Translations under genes and position numbers: made by a program | NCBI GenBank assembly: GCA_024372625.1 | Contig: CP099605.1 | Coordinates: forward strand, 1,488,001 to 1,552,000 | DNA length: 64,000 nucleotides | Reading direction: 5' to 3' | Source of the DNA: Comamonadaceae bacterium OTU4NAUVB1 | GTDB lineage: Bacteria; Pseudomonadota; Gammaproteobacteria; Burkholderiales; Burkholderiaceae_C | The notes under the pieces: generated by a model | What the model saw: the letters and a program-made list of their open reading frames with translations, nothing else | What the model was told of the DNA's origin: nothing | The model's database searches: none | Shown here: one piece after another, positions 11,642-20,268 of the stretch | Position numbering within the stretch: position 1 is the stretch's first letter | Layout of the letters: the number at the start of each line of letters is the position of its first letter

Positions 11642-12811
11642 TCACAGCGCCGCGAGCGCGAGCGAGAGCCCCGAGAGGAACGCGTCCTCGACCCGGTGAC
11701 CCATGCACCAGTCGCCCGCCAGGCCGATGCGCGCCTTGGCGTCCCACAGGTGCGGCTGGCCCAGCGGCGTCTGGGTCTGGGCCTCGGGCCAGCAGCGTGC
11801 CCGCGCGTGGCTGGGCGTGGCGTGGATGCCCGTGATCTCGGAGAAGGCGCGCAGCAGCTTGGCCTCGACGCGCGCGGCATCGTCGCGCAGATGTTCCTGC
11901 GACCACGCGGGACTGGCCTGCAGGGTCCAGCGCTCGACGGCGTCGCGCCCGGGCTTGGAGGATTCGCGCGCCAGCCAGGCCACCCGGTGGTGCGTGCTGC
12001 GCGCCACGTTCCATTGCGGGCCCAGGTGGGACAGCGTCGCCTGGTTGGCCTGCGGGAAGGCGATCATCAGCGTCCAGCAGGGCGAGGCCTGGACCTTGGC
12101 GATGGCGCGGCCGAGCGCCGCGGGCAGCGCCGACCTCGCGCTCGCCACCGTGCCGGAGTCGAGGGCACCCTGGCCCAGCAGGCGCCGCGCGCAGGCCGGC
12201 GGCACGGTCAGCAGGACGGCGTCGAAGCCCGAATGGACGCCGGTGGCGCCGTCCGCGCCCTCGGTGCGCAGTTGCCAGCGGCGGCGGTCCAGCGCATCGG
12301 GCTCGATGCGCGTCACGCGCGCGTCGGCCACCAGGCGCTCACCCAGCGGGGCGGCCCAGTGCCCGACCAGGGACCCCATGTCCGGCTGCGCGACCCAGTG
12401 GCGCTCCGGCGAGGGCCGGGCGGCCTCGGCCACGCGGCCGTGGGGGTCGAGCACGCGCACGAGGTTGGCGCTCCAGGGCTTGCACACGCCCGGTGCCGTC
12501 TTCAGCGCCAACTCGAAGCGCGGGTCGCGCACGGTGAAGTACTGGGCGCCGCTGTCGAACGAGCCGAAGGGCGTCGATTCGCTCGCCATGCGGCCGCCGG
12601 GAGCGGCCTCGCGCTCGAACACCACGACCTCGTGGCCGGCCTGCATCAGCGTGCGCGCGCAGGCCACCCCGGCGATGCCCGCGCCGATCACCGCGAAGCG
12701 CCGCGGCGTCGGTCCGCCGGGTGCGGCCTCCCCGGCGTCGGGCGCCGGCCGGGCGCGTGGCGGCGCGACGGTGGGATTTCGGTGGCGGTCGGGGCGGCGG
12801 CGGGTGGACAT
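11642..12811 (-). CDS. NAD(P)/FAD-dependent oxidoreductase, renalase/amine oxidase-like
   Basis: 389-residue flavoprotein. After an Arg/Pro-rich N-terminal tail of about 38 residues the Rossmann motif [27 protein letters not shown] appears, then the GGRMAS segment typical of amine oxidase/renalase-like proteins. [10 protein letters not shown] and the C-terminal [19 protein letters not shown] close the FAD site. The substrate is unknown; a role with the adjacent tRNA genes is not indicated. The start ATG at 12811 has AAGAAGAG upstream. It begins the oxidoreductase-gluQ-trmB run. Confidence 0.85.
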   Translation of the reverse strand: MSTRRRPDRHRNPTVAPPRARPAPDAGEAAPGGPTPRRFAVIGAGIAGVACARTLMQAGHEVVVFEREAAPGGRMASESTPFGSFDSGAQYFTVRDPRFELALKTAPGVCKPWSANLVRVLDPHGRVAEAARPSPERHWVAQPDMGSLVGHWAAPLGERLVADARVTRIEPDALDRRRWQLRTEGADGATGVHSGFDAVLLTVPPACARRLLGQGALDSGTVASARSALPAALGRAIAKVQASPCWTLMIAFPQANQATLSHLGPQWNVARSTHHRVAWLARESSKPGRDAVERWTLQASPAWSQEHLRDDAARVEAKLLRAFSEITGIHATPSHARARCWPEAQTQTPLGQPHLWDAKARIGLAGDWCMGHRVEDAFLSGLSLALAAL

Positions 12812-12917
12812 GGCGGGTCTCTTCTTTCGTTCGGGTCGTGATGGAAAGCCCGGCGGCGGCGCGGCGTGGCCGGCGGGCCCGCGGGGAGGGCTGCGGTTGA
12901 CTCTACATCGTCGGCTT

Positions 12918-13871
12918 TCAGCGCTCGCGGTGGCGCTCCAGCAGCGCGCGGCGCGTGGCCTCGGGTTCGAGCCGCGCGAGCCACCATTCGAGCGCGCGGC
13001 CCGGCCTTCCGGTCGCCGGCGGACGCCAGGCGATGTGCATCTGGCCGATCGGGTTGGCGCGCTCGGTCCGGCGTTCCACCAGATGCCCGGCCTCGATCCA
13101 GGGCCGCGCCATCGGCTCCGGCAGGAAGCCGCCACCCAGCCCGCGCAGCTGGGCGGCCAGCTTGGCCTGCATGGTCGGCACGGTCAGCACGTCCTGGCCG
13201 CCGACGAGGTTGACGGTCATGCCCTCGCCCTCGCGCGCCGAATCGGCCACGGCGACGGCCCGGTGCGCGCGCAGCACCGCGTCGCCCAGCGGCTCGGACT
13301 CGGCGGCGAGCGGGTGGTGCGGCGCCACGGCGTAGACGAATCGCAATTCGCCCAACGGCCGGGTGCGCACGCCTTGCGCCGTGAAGGCAAGGCTCGACGC
13401 GTCGAGCACCGAGCCGATGGCCAGGTCGGCCTGGCCGCTGGCCAGCGCGCCGATGGTGCCCAGCAGCGTCTCGTCGCGCAGCTTCAGGCGCGTGGGAGGG
13501 CGCTCGGCGTAGAAGTCGCCCACCAGGTCGAGCAGCGGCGCGCGCGCGATGACGCCGTCGAGGGCGATGGTGAACAGCGGCTCCCAGCCCGTGGCCACGC
13601 GCCGCACCCGGTTGGCGACCGATTCCAGGTCGGCCAGCATGCGCGGCGCCTCGCGCAGCAGCTCCGCGCCCGCCTCGGTCAGGCGCGCCTGCCGCGCGCT
13701 GCGGTCGAACAGCAGCACGTCGAGCGCGTCCTCGATCTGGCGCACCCGGTAGCTCAGGGCGCTGGGCACCAGGCCCAGCTCGCGCGACGCGCCGGCGAAG
13801 CTGCCGGTGCGCACCACCGCCTGCAGCATCGAAAGGGCGTCGGGCGTCAGGGCGTCGCGTGCGGCAGGCAT
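12918..13871 (-). CDS. LysR-family transcriptional regulator
   Basis: 317 residues. The N-terminal winged helix-turn-helix reads MLQAVVRTGSFAGASRELGLVPSALSYRVRQIEDAL, followed by the substrate-binding domain starting near residue 90. The ATG at 13871 is preferred; a TTG four codons upstream (13883) would give MNKPMPAA. It is divergent from the pirin gene at 14014 across 142 bases, the normal arrangement for a LysR regulator and its target. The inferred target is therefore the pirin-doxX-quinone reductase-pirin module. The effector is unknown. Confidence 0.9.
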   Translation of the reverse strand: MPAARDALTPDALSMLQAVVRTGSFAGASRELGLVPSALSYRVRQIEDALDVLLFDRSARQARLTEAGAELLREAPRMLADLESVANRVRRVATGWEPLFTIALDGVIARAPLLDLVGDFYAERPPTRLKLRDETLLGTIGALASGQADLAIGSVLDASSLAFTAQGVRTRPLGELRFVYAVAPHHPLAAESEPLGDAVLRAHRAVAVADSAREGEGMTVNLVGGQDVLTVPTMQAKLAAQLRGLGGGFLPEPMARPWIEAGHLVERRTERANPIGQMHIAWRPPATGRPGRALEWWLARLEPEATRRALLERHRER

Positions 13872-14013
13872 CGGTTTGTTCAATCAAAAAATTCGAATGA
13901 TGCCTTCAAAGCGTGTCGCCCGCCAGCTTGCAGTGGCGCCCTAAAGTCACAGACATCCGCCGCGCACAGGGTGCGGCATCCAGGAAAGGCCCTCGGGGCC
14001 AAGGAGTTCAACG

Positions 14014-14715
14014 ATGTTGACGATTCGCAAATCCCAGGACCGTGGCCATGCCAACCACGGCTGGCTCGATTCCTTCCACAGCTTCTCGTTCGCCGGCTAC
14101 CACGACCCGGCGCACATGGGTTTCGGCAACCTGCGCGTGATCAACGAGGACCGCGTCGCCGGGGGCGCCGGCTTCGGCACGCACGGCCACAAGGACATGG
14201 AGATCATCAGCTACGTGCTCTCGGGCGAGCTGGCGCACCGCGACAGCATGGGCAACGTCGAGACGATCCCGCCGGGCGACGTCCAGCGCATGAGCGCGGG
14301 CCGTGGCGTGATGCACAGCGAGTTCAACCACAAGGCCGAGGAGACCACGCACTTCCTGCAGATCTGGCTGCTGCCCAACGAGCGCGGCATCGCGCCGGGT
14401 TACGAGCAGAAGCACTTCGACGCCGCCGACAAGCGCGGCCGCCTGCGCCTGGTGGCCTCGCCCGACGGCGCCGACGGCTCGGTCACCGTGCATGCGGACG
14501 CCCGCCTGTTCGCCGGGCTGTTCGATGGCGCGGAGACCGCCACGCTGGCGCTCGATCCGGCGCGCAAGGGCTACGTGCACCTGGTGCGCGGCGCCCTGGA
14601 GGTCAACGGCCGTCCGCTCGCCGCCGGCGACGCCGTGCTGATCGAGGGCGAGTCCGCGCTCGAACTCGCCCGGGGCAGCGATGCCGAGGTGCTGGTGTTC
14701 GACCTGGACGCCTGA
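14014..14715 (+). CDS. Pirin family protein (YhhW/quercetin dioxygenase type)
   Basis: 233 residues, bicupin fold. Metal-binding residues are visible in GTHGHKDMEIISYVLSGELAHRDS (His, His, Glu) and in MSAGRGVMHSEFNH. The opening matches the YhhW branch: SFHSFSFAGYHDPAHMGFGNLRVINEDRV. Homologues open flavonols such as quercetin in vitro; the natural substrate is uncertain. A strong AAGGAG lies about 8 bases before the ATG. It is the first gene of a four-gene redox module and is divergent from a LysR gene. Confidence 0.92.
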   Translation: MLTIRKSQDRGHANHGWLDSFHSFSFAGYHDPAHMGFGNLRVINEDRVAGGAGFGTHGHKDMEIISYVLSGELAHRDSMGNVETIPPGDVQRMSAGRGVMHSEFNHKAEETTHFLQIWLLPNERGIAPGYEQKHFDAADKRGRLRLVASPDGADGSVTVHADARLFAGLFDGAETATLALDPARKGYVHLVRGALEVNGRPLAAGDAVLIEGESALELARGSDAEVLVFDLDA

Positions 14716-14822
14716 GCGGCCGTGTCGGGCCGGGGGCGGGTGTCCGTCGAGGAACACCGGCTCCCGGCCCGTCGCGCCACTTTTCCTGTGTTCCACTTTC
14801 CTCCCATCCAAGGAGTCTGCCC

Positions 14823-15263
14823 ATGGCCACCACCGCTTCCACCTCGCGCTCTTCCGGCGTGACCACCACTTCCAGCCGGGACGTCGTCGCGCTCGTCGCG
14901 CGCGTGCTGATCGCCGCGCTGTTCATTCCGGCGGGCATCGCCAAGCTGACGAACTTCGCCGGCACGGTCGGCTACATCGCGTCCGCCGGCCTGCCGCTGC
15001 CGCAGGTCGCCGCCGCCGTCGCGATCGCGGTCGAGCTGGGCCTCGGACTGCTGTTGCTGGCCGGCTTCAAGACGCGCTGGGTCGCGCTGGCGCTGGCCGT
15101 GTTCACCCTGGCGGCGTCGTTCGGCTTCCACCACTACTGGTCCATGCCGGCCGACAAGGTGATGGTCAACCAGCTGATGTTCTTCAAGAACCTCGCGATC
15201 GTCGGCGGCCTGCTCGCGTTCTGGTCCTTCGGACCGGGGCGCCTGAGCGTCGACGAGCGCTGA
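14823..15263 (+). CDS. DoxX family membrane protein
   Basis: 146 residues with four predicted transmembrane helices: LVARVLIAALFIPAGIAKL (near 25-45), AAVAIAVELGLGLLLLAGF (60-80), VALALAVFTLAASFGF (85-105) and NLAIVGGLLAFW (122-135). The pattern IPAGIAKLTNFAGTVGYIASAGLP is the DoxX signature. DoxX relatives are linked to quinone and thiol redox balance in the inner membrane. It sits between a pirin and a flavodoxin-type quinone reductase, which supports a redox-stress role. The start at 14823 follows AAGGAGTCTGCCC. Confidence 0.92.
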   Translation: MATTASTSRSSGVTTTSSRDVVALVARVLIAALFIPAGIAKLTNFAGTVGYIASAGLPLPQVAAAVAIAVELGLGLLLLAGFKTRWVALALAVFTLAASFGFHHYWSMPADKVMVNQLMFFKNLAIVGGLLAFWSFGPGRLSVDER

Positions 15264-15354
15264 GTCCGGCGGCGAAGCGCCGCGCGCCGTCGTGCCTTCC
15301 CGATTCCATTCCCCGCAATCCCCATCGTTTCCGATCCGCAGAAAGAACCCTTCC

Positions 15355-15912
15355 ATGTCCAACATCGCCGTCCTCTTCCATTCCGGCTACGGCCATACCC
15401 AGCGCGTGGCCCAGGCCGTGGCCGACGGCGCCGGCGCCGAGCTCATCGCCATCGACGCCGACGGCAACCTGCCCGAGGGCGCCTGGGACACCCTGGCGGC
15501 CGCCGACGCCATCGTCTTCGGTTCGCCCACCTACATGGGCGGGCCGAGCTGGCAGTTCAAGAAGTTCGCCGACGCGTCCTCGAAGGTGTGGTTCGCGCAG
15601 GGCTGGAAGGACAAGCTGTTCGCCGGCTTCACCAACAGTGCCTCCATGAGCGGCGACAAGTACGCCACCCTGGCGGCGTTCTGGACGCTGGCCATGCAGC
15701 ACGGCGGTCTGTGGGTGGGCCTGGGCATGATGCCCAGCAACACCAAGGGCGTGTCGCGCGACGCGCCCAACTTCGTCGGCGCGTTCGGCGGCCTGATGAC
15801 GCAATCGCCCTCGGACGCCAGCCCGGCGGAGATGGCGCGCGGCGACCTCGACACGGCGCGCACCTTCGGCGAGCGCATCGCCCAGACCGCGCGTGCCCGC
15901 GCCAGCGCCTGA
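15355..15912 (+). CDS. Flavodoxin-type NAD(P)H:quinone oxidoreductase (WrbA-like)
   Basis: 185 residues. The FMN phosphate loop is FHSGYGHTQRVAQAVADGA at residues 7-25. GSPTYMGGPSWQFKKFADA and KLFAGFTNSASMSGDKYATL follow, as in WrbA/NAD(P)H dehydrogenase (quinone) proteins, which reduce quinones by two electrons and so avoid semiquinone radicals. The ATG at 15355 is preferred because family members begin a few residues before the FMN loop; it follows AGAAAGAA. The next gene starts 31 bases downstream of the stop. Confidence 0.92.
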   Translation: MSNIAVLFHSGYGHTQRVAQAVADGAGAELIAIDADGNLPEGAWDTLAAADAIVFGSPTYMGGPSWQFKKFADASSKVWFAQGWKDKLFAGFTNSASMSGDKYATLAAFWTLAMQHGGLWVGLGMMPSNTKGVSRDAPNFVGAFGGLMTQSPSDASPAEMARGDLDTARTFGERIAQTARARASA

Positions 15913-15943
15913 GTTTCCCGAAACGTCCCCCAGGAACACCCGC

Positions 15944-16861
15944 ATGACCTCGCCCCAGCTGCTGCATCCCGCCGACAAGGACCTCGGCGGGGGTTTCAAG
16001 GTCCGTCGCCTGCTGCCGGCGGCCAAGCGCCGCTCGGTCGGGCCGTTCGTGTTCTTCGACCACTTCGGCCCGGCCCGGGAGCGGCCCGGCGAGGCGCACG
16101 ACGTGCGTCCGCACCCGCACATCGGCCTGGCCACGGTCACCTACCTGTTCGAGGGCGCGATGATGCACCGCGACAGCCTGGGCAGCGTGCAGGAGATCCT
16201 GCCCGGCGCCATCAACTGGATGACCGCCGGCCGCGGCATCGTGCATTCCGAGCGCAAGCCCGAGCGCCTGAAGGGCGACGAGTACGTCAACCACGGCCTG
16301 CAGCTGTGGGCCGCGCTGCCGCGCGCGCTGGAGGAGGTCGAGCCGGGCTTCTCCCACACCGGCAATGGCGACATCCCCGAACTCGACGCGCAGGGCGCCC
16401 GCGTGCGGGTGCTGATCGGCGAGGCCTTCGGCGTCCGCTCCCCGGTGCCCACGCTGATGCCCACCCTCTACCTGGACATCGCGCTGCCGGCCGGGGCGCG
16501 CTTCGAGCTGCCCGCCCTGGCGCCCGAGCTGGCCGTCTACACGGTCGACGCCGACGTCGCGATCGACGGCGTCGCGGTGGAGGCCCACACCATGGCGCTG
16601 CTGCCCGACGCGCGGGGCGCGACCATCGAGACGGCCACGCCTGCGCGCCTGATGGTGGTGGGCGGCGAGCCGCTCGACGGTCCGCGCTTCATCACCTGGA
16701 ACTTCGTCTCCAGCCGGCGCGAGCGCATCCTGCAGGCGGGCGCCGACTGGCAGGCCCAGCGCATGGGCCAGGTGCCTGGAGAGACCGAGTTCATCCCGCT
16801 GCCCGGACCGCCGTTCCAGGTCGCGAGTCCGGCGCCCGACACCGGCACGACGCCGGCCTGA
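15944..16861 (+). CDS. Pirin family protein (second copy, different subfamily)
   Basis: 305 residues, longer than the pirin at 14014 and of the classic pirin branch. RPHPHIGLATVTYLFEGAMMHRDSLGS carries the His-x-His and Glu metal ligands, and MTAGRGIVHSER the third His region. SVGPFVFFDHFGPA is the family N-terminal signature. The C-terminal pirin domain runs to about residue 280. The ATG at 15944 follows CAGGAACACCCGC; the open frame extends 17 codons further upstream into the previous gene but lacks a better start. Probable last gene of the redox module; a weak hairpin with a T-run follows. Confidence 0.93.
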   Translation: MTSPQLLHPADKDLGGGFKVRRLLPAAKRRSVGPFVFFDHFGPARERPGEAHDVRPHPHIGLATVTYLFEGAMMHRDSLGSVQEILPGAINWMTAGRGIVHSERKPERLKGDEYVNHGLQLWAALPRALEEVEPGFSHTGNGDIPELDAQGARVRVLIGEAFGVRSPVPTLMPTLYLDIALPAGARFELPALAPELAVYTVDADVAIDGVAVEAHTMALLPDARGATIETATPARLMVVGGEPLDGPRFITWNFVSSRRERILQAGADWQAQRMGQVPGETEFIPLPGPPFQVASPAPDTGTTPA

Positions 16862-16891
16862 GGCCGCGCGACGGCATCGACGCGCGGCGCG

Positions 16892-16910
16892 CCGGTGCCC
16901 CGGTTTTTTT
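16892..16910 (+). terminator. Weak rho-independent terminator candidate
   Basis: A short CCGG/CCGG stem is followed directly by seven T residues, 30 bases after the second pirin stop. The stem is only four base pairs, so termination strength is doubtful. Confidence 0.35.
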
Positions 16911-17034
16911 CCGCGGACGGCGCGGCGTGTCGTCATCGCGTGACCGGAGCCTGATAGGGTGGGCGTCCTGCGGGGCGTCACCCGCTTCCACGGACACGTC
17001 CCCCGTCCCACGTCCCGTCTCCTCGTCCTGCCCC

Positions 17035-18408
17035 ATGCCGCTTTCCCGCTCTCCGCTCCTCGCGTCGCTCGTCCTGTGCGCGCTGTGCTGCGCCGCCACC
17101 ACGGCATGCGCCGCCGCCGTCGAAACCCCGGCCGAACGCGAGGCCGACGGCGCGCCCGAGGACTGGAACCTCCACGGCCAGTCGACCTACATCCGCCAGT
17201 TCAAGTCGTCGCTCAACGCGCCCTACGCCGGCGCCAACAGCCTGTCGCCCGGCCGCGAGGGCAGCTACTCGTTCACGGCGACGGTCTACGCCGGCCTGCG
17301 CCTCGGACGGCAGACCGAGCTGTACTTCAACCCCGAATTCGTCCAGGGCGTGCCGCTGTCGCGCCTGACTGGCCTGGGTGGCCTGACCAACAGCGAGCTG
17401 CAGAAGACCGGCGGCCCCAACCTGATCGGCTACCGCGCCCGTCTCTTCGTGCGCCAGACCTGGGGCCTGGGCGGCGGCGACGACGCGGCCGAGTCCGGCG
17501 CCAATCAGCTCGCGGGCCGCTACGACAAGCGCCGCGTCACGCTCACCGTGGGCAACCTCGCGGTGTCGGACCTCTTCGACGGCAGCCGCTACGCCCACGA
17601 TGGCCGCACCCAGTTCATGAACTGGTCGCTGCTCACGCACGGCGCCTACGACTTCGCCGCCGACTCGCGCGGCTATTCCTGGGGCGGGGCGCTCGAATAC
17701 CGCAACGGCGACGACTGGAGCCTGCGCGCCGGGCGCTTCGCGATGCCGATCGAGTCCAACGGCCTGAAGCTCGACCGCCGCCTGATGGCGCGCCATGGCG
17801 ACCAGATCGAGTTCGAGCACCGCCACACCATCGAGGGCCGCGACGGCGCGGTGCGCCTGCTGGGCTTTCGCAACGTCGCGCGCATGGGCGGCTTCCAGGA
17901 CGCGCTGGACGTCGCGGCGCAGAACGGCACCGCCCCCGACGTGGCGCCGGTGCGCAAGCGCCGCACCAAGGCCGGCGCCGGCATCAACGTCGAGCAGGAG
18001 ATCGCCGACGGCGTCGGTGCCTTCGCGCGCGTGGCGACCAACAACGGCCGGTCCGAGACCTATGCCTTCGCCGAGATCGACCGCTCGTTCTCGGTCGGCA
18101 CCGTGGTCACCGGCGGGCGCTGGGGACGCGCCGACGACGCCGTCGGCCTCGCTCTGGCGCGTAACCAGTTGTCGCCCTCGCACCGCGATTTCCTCGCCGC
18201 CGGTGGCTACGGCTTCTTCGTCGGCGACGGCCGCCTGACGTACAAGCCCGAGGCGATCACCGAGCTGTACTACCGCGCCGGCTTCCGTGGGCCGCTGCGC
18301 CTGCAGAGCGCGCTGACGCTGGGCTTCCAGTTCATCCGCAATCCCGGCTACAACGCCGATCGCGGACCGGTACGCACGGTGGCGGCGCGCCTGCACACGG
18401 AGTTCTGA
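17035..18408 (+). CDS. Carbohydrate-selective porin, OprB family
   Basis: 457 residues, outer-membrane beta-barrel. The signal peptide PLSRSPLLASLVLCALCCAATTACAAA ends near residue 30; a CAA pattern leaves a lipoprotein box possible but weak. The body alternates aromatic and polar residues, e.g. NLHGQSTYIRQFKSSLNAPYAGANSL, the OprB opening, and WGGALEYRNGDDWSLRAGRFAMP. It ends in Phe (LHTEF), the BamA recognition signature. OprB porins admit sugars and related small solutes; the substrate here is not shown. It stands alone between the pirin module and a convergent SDR gene. Confidence 0.88.
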   Translation: MPLSRSPLLASLVLCALCCAATTACAAAVETPAEREADGAPEDWNLHGQSTYIRQFKSSLNAPYAGANSLSPGREGSYSFTATVYAGLRLGRQTELYFNPEFVQGVPLSRLTGLGGLTNSELQKTGGPNLIGYRARLFVRQTWGLGGGDDAAESGANQLAGRYDKRRVTLTVGNLAVSDLFDGSRYAHDGRTQFMNWSLLTHGAYDFAADSRGYSWGGALEYRNGDDWSLRAGRFAMPIESNGLKLDRRLMARHGDQIEFEHRHTIEGRDGAVRLLGFRNVARMGGFQDALDVAAQNGTAPDVAPVRKRRTKAGAGINVEQEIADGVGAFARVATNNGRSETYAFAEIDRSFSVGTVVTGGRWGRADDAVGLALARNQLSPSHRDFLAAGGYGFFVGDGRLTYKPEAITELYYRAGFRGPLRLQSALTLGFQFIRNPGYNADRGPVRTVAARLHTEF

Positions 18409-18452
18409 GCCGCCGGTCCGGCGCGGCCGGCCGGCCGGCCGGTGCGGCGGCG

Positions 18453-19265
18453 TCAGCCCATGTTCGGCTGGCCGTTCGACGCGCCCAGGCCGCCGTCGAC
18501 CGGCAGCATCACGCCGTTCACGAAGCTCGCGTCGTCGCTCGCCAGGAAGGCGATGACGGCGGCGACCTCGTGGGCCTCGGCGGGGCGGCGCATCGGGATG
18601 CGCTCGTTGAACCTGGCCAGCAAGGCCTCGTTGGCCTCCATGTCCTCGGTCATCGGCGTGCGGGTGAAGCTCGGGCAGACGGCGTTGACGCGCACGCCGT
18701 CGGCGCCGTGGTCAAGCGCCAGAGAGCGCGTCAGGTTCACGACCGCGCCCTTGGAGGCGTTGTAGAAGCCCATGGCCCAGTCGCCGCCCAGGCCGGAGAC
18801 CGACGCCGTGTGGACGATGCAGCCCTGGCTCGCGATCAGGTGCGGCATGGCCGCCTTGGCGCCGTGGAAGACGCCGCCGGCGTTGACCGCCATCACGCGG
18901 GCCCAGTCCTCCAGCGAACCGTCGACAGCCTTGCCCTCGACCGCGATGCCGGCGTTGCTCACCAGCACGTGCAGTGCGCCGAAGCGCTCGACCGTGGCCT
19001 CCACCAGGGCCGCGACCTGGGCGTAGTCGGACACGTCGGTCTCGTGGACCAGCGTGCGGTCCGCGGGCAGGTCGGCGGCGACCTTGTCGAGCTTGGCGCG
19101 CGTGCCGCCGGCGAGCACGACTTGGGCGCCTTCCTGGGAGAAGCGACGGGCGGTGGCCTCGCCGATGCCCGAACCCGCGCCGGTGACGATGACCACGCGG
19201 TCGGCGAAACGGTGGAGGCCGTGCCTGTTGCTGTTGTTGCTGTTGCTGTTGCTGTTGCTGCTCAT
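18453..19265 (-). CDS. Short-chain dehydrogenase/reductase
   Basis: 270 residues, classical SDR. The cofactor motif TGAGSGIGEATARRF lies near residue 28, NAG near 105 (VLVSNAGIAVEG), and the catalytic Ser-Tyr-Lys in TASVSGLGG and FYNASKGAVV. The C-terminus VNGVMLPVDGGLGAS is typical. The first 14 residues are an odd Ser-Asn repeat encoded by an AGCAAC microsatellite (19225-19262), absent from ordinary SDRs; a start at the next Met would delete the cofactor site, so the repeat appears to be translated. The substrate is unknown. The gene converges on the OprB porin. Confidence 0.9.
   Translation of the reverse strand: MSSNSNSNSNNSNRHGLHRFADRVVIVTGAGSGIGEATARRFSQEGAQVVLAGGTRAKLDKVAADLPADRTLVHETDVSDYAQVAALVEATVERFGALHVLVSNAGIAVEGKAVDGSLEDWARVMAVNAGGVFHGAKAAMPHLIASQGCIVHTASVSGLGGDWAMGFYNASKGAVVNLTRSLALDHGADGVRVNAVCPSFTRTPMTEDMEANEALLARFNERIPMRRPAEAHEVAAVIAFLASDDASFVNGVMLPVDGGLGASNGQPNMG
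19225..19262 (-). repeat. AGCAAC hexanucleotide microsatellite in SDR 5' coding end
   Basis: On the minus strand the AGC AAC codon pair repeats four times with a few single codons around it, giving a Ser-Asn tract directly after the start codon. Copy-number change would add or remove Ser-Asn pairs without shifting the frame. Confidence 0.85.
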
Positions 19266-19389
19266 GATCGGATTCCTCGGGTGGACGACAGGCCGGCGAG
19301 CCTGCGCAACGGCTCGTCCGGCCGGCGTCAGCCAAAGGCGATGCGGCGTGTCGCCCGCCGCTGCGCCGTCCCGCGCGTGGGCGCGGCGG

Positions 19390-20175
19390 CTAGCGCTTGA
19401 GGGCGAGGTCCGGGTCTTCCGACGCCCGCGCGCTGGTGTCGCCGCCGGTGGCGCTCAGGTCCGGGGCCAAGGTGCCCCGGCCGTCGAAGACGAAGCATTC
19501 GCCGTGATAGTGCGCCCCGCCGACGTCCTCGAAGTACTTCAGGATGCCGCCCTCGAGCTGCAGCACGTGCTCGACGCCCACCTCGCGCATCAGGATGGCC
19601 GCCTTCTCGCAGCGGATGCCACCGGTGCAGAAGCTCACGACGGTCTTGCCGGCGAGCGCGTCGCGGTGCGCGAGGAGGGCGGGCGGGAACCCGGTGAAGC
19701 GCTCGATGCGCCAGTCGATCGCGCCGTCGAAGGTGCCGTGGTCGACCTCGAAGGCGTTGCGCGTGTCGAGCATCGCGATCGGCCGGCCATCGTCGTCGTG
19801 GCCCTGGTCGAGCCAGCGCTTGAGCGTGCGTGGCGCCACGCCCGGCGCGCGCCCCGCGGCGGGCCGGATGGCCGGGTGATCCATGCGGATGATCTCGCGC
19901 TTGACCTTCACCAGCAGGCGCCGGAAGGGCTGCGCGGCCGACCAGCTCTCCTTGGTCTCCAGCGCGTCGAAGCGCGGATCGGCGCGCAGCTCGGCGACGA
20001 AGCCGCGCACCGCGCCGGCCTCGCCGGCCAGGAACAGGTTGATGCCCTCGGTCGCCAGCAGGATCGTGCCCCTGAGGTCCAGGGCGGCGGCCCGCGCGCG
20101 CAGGTGTTCGCGCAGGACGAGGGGGTCTTCGATGTCGCTGAAGAGGTAGGCGGCGATGTTGAGGATGGAAGGCAC
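19390..20175 (-). CDS. trhO: tRNA uridine(34) hydroxylase, rhodanese-type (YceA/TrhO)
   Basis: 261 residues. The family uses oxygen to make 5-hydroxyuridine at tRNA position 34. The N-terminal acylphosphatase-like domain has [17 protein letters not shown] near residue 40. The rhodanese domain (about 120-220) has [19 protein letters not shown] and the active-site loop [11 protein letters not shown] with Cys near 183. Older names are rhodanese-related sulfurtransferase or UPF0176. The gene is divergent from dnaE, with 93 bases between the start codons. Confidence 0.92.
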   Translation of the reverse strand: MPSILNIAAYLFSDIEDPLVLREHLRARAAALDLRGTILLATEGINLFLAGEAGAVRGFVAELRADPRFDALETKESWSAAQPFRRLLVKVKREIIRMDHPAIRPAAGRAPGVAPRTLKRWLDQGHDDDGRPIAMLDTRNAFEVDHGTFDGAIDWRIERFTGFPPALLAHRDALAGKTVVSFCTGGIRCEKAAILMREVGVEHVLQLEGGILKYFEDVGGAHYHGECFVFDGRGTLAPDLSATGGDTSARASEDPDLALKR

Positions 20176-20256
20176 GGGCGAATTCTAGGAGGCGCCATGC
20201 CTCCGCCTAGCACGGTCGGCGGCCCGGCGCAGGGGCGGGGGCGCGGCGTGGCTTCC

Positions 20257-20262
20257 TACAAT
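20257..20262 (+). promoter_or_regulatory. -10-like hexamer immediately upstream of dnaE
   Basis: TACAAT ends six bases before the dnaE ATG, so a transcript from it would begin at or next to the start codon. No Shine-Dalgarno lies in the intervening GCCGCC. No good -35 is visible. Confidence 0.4.
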
Positions 20263-20268
20263 GCCGCC

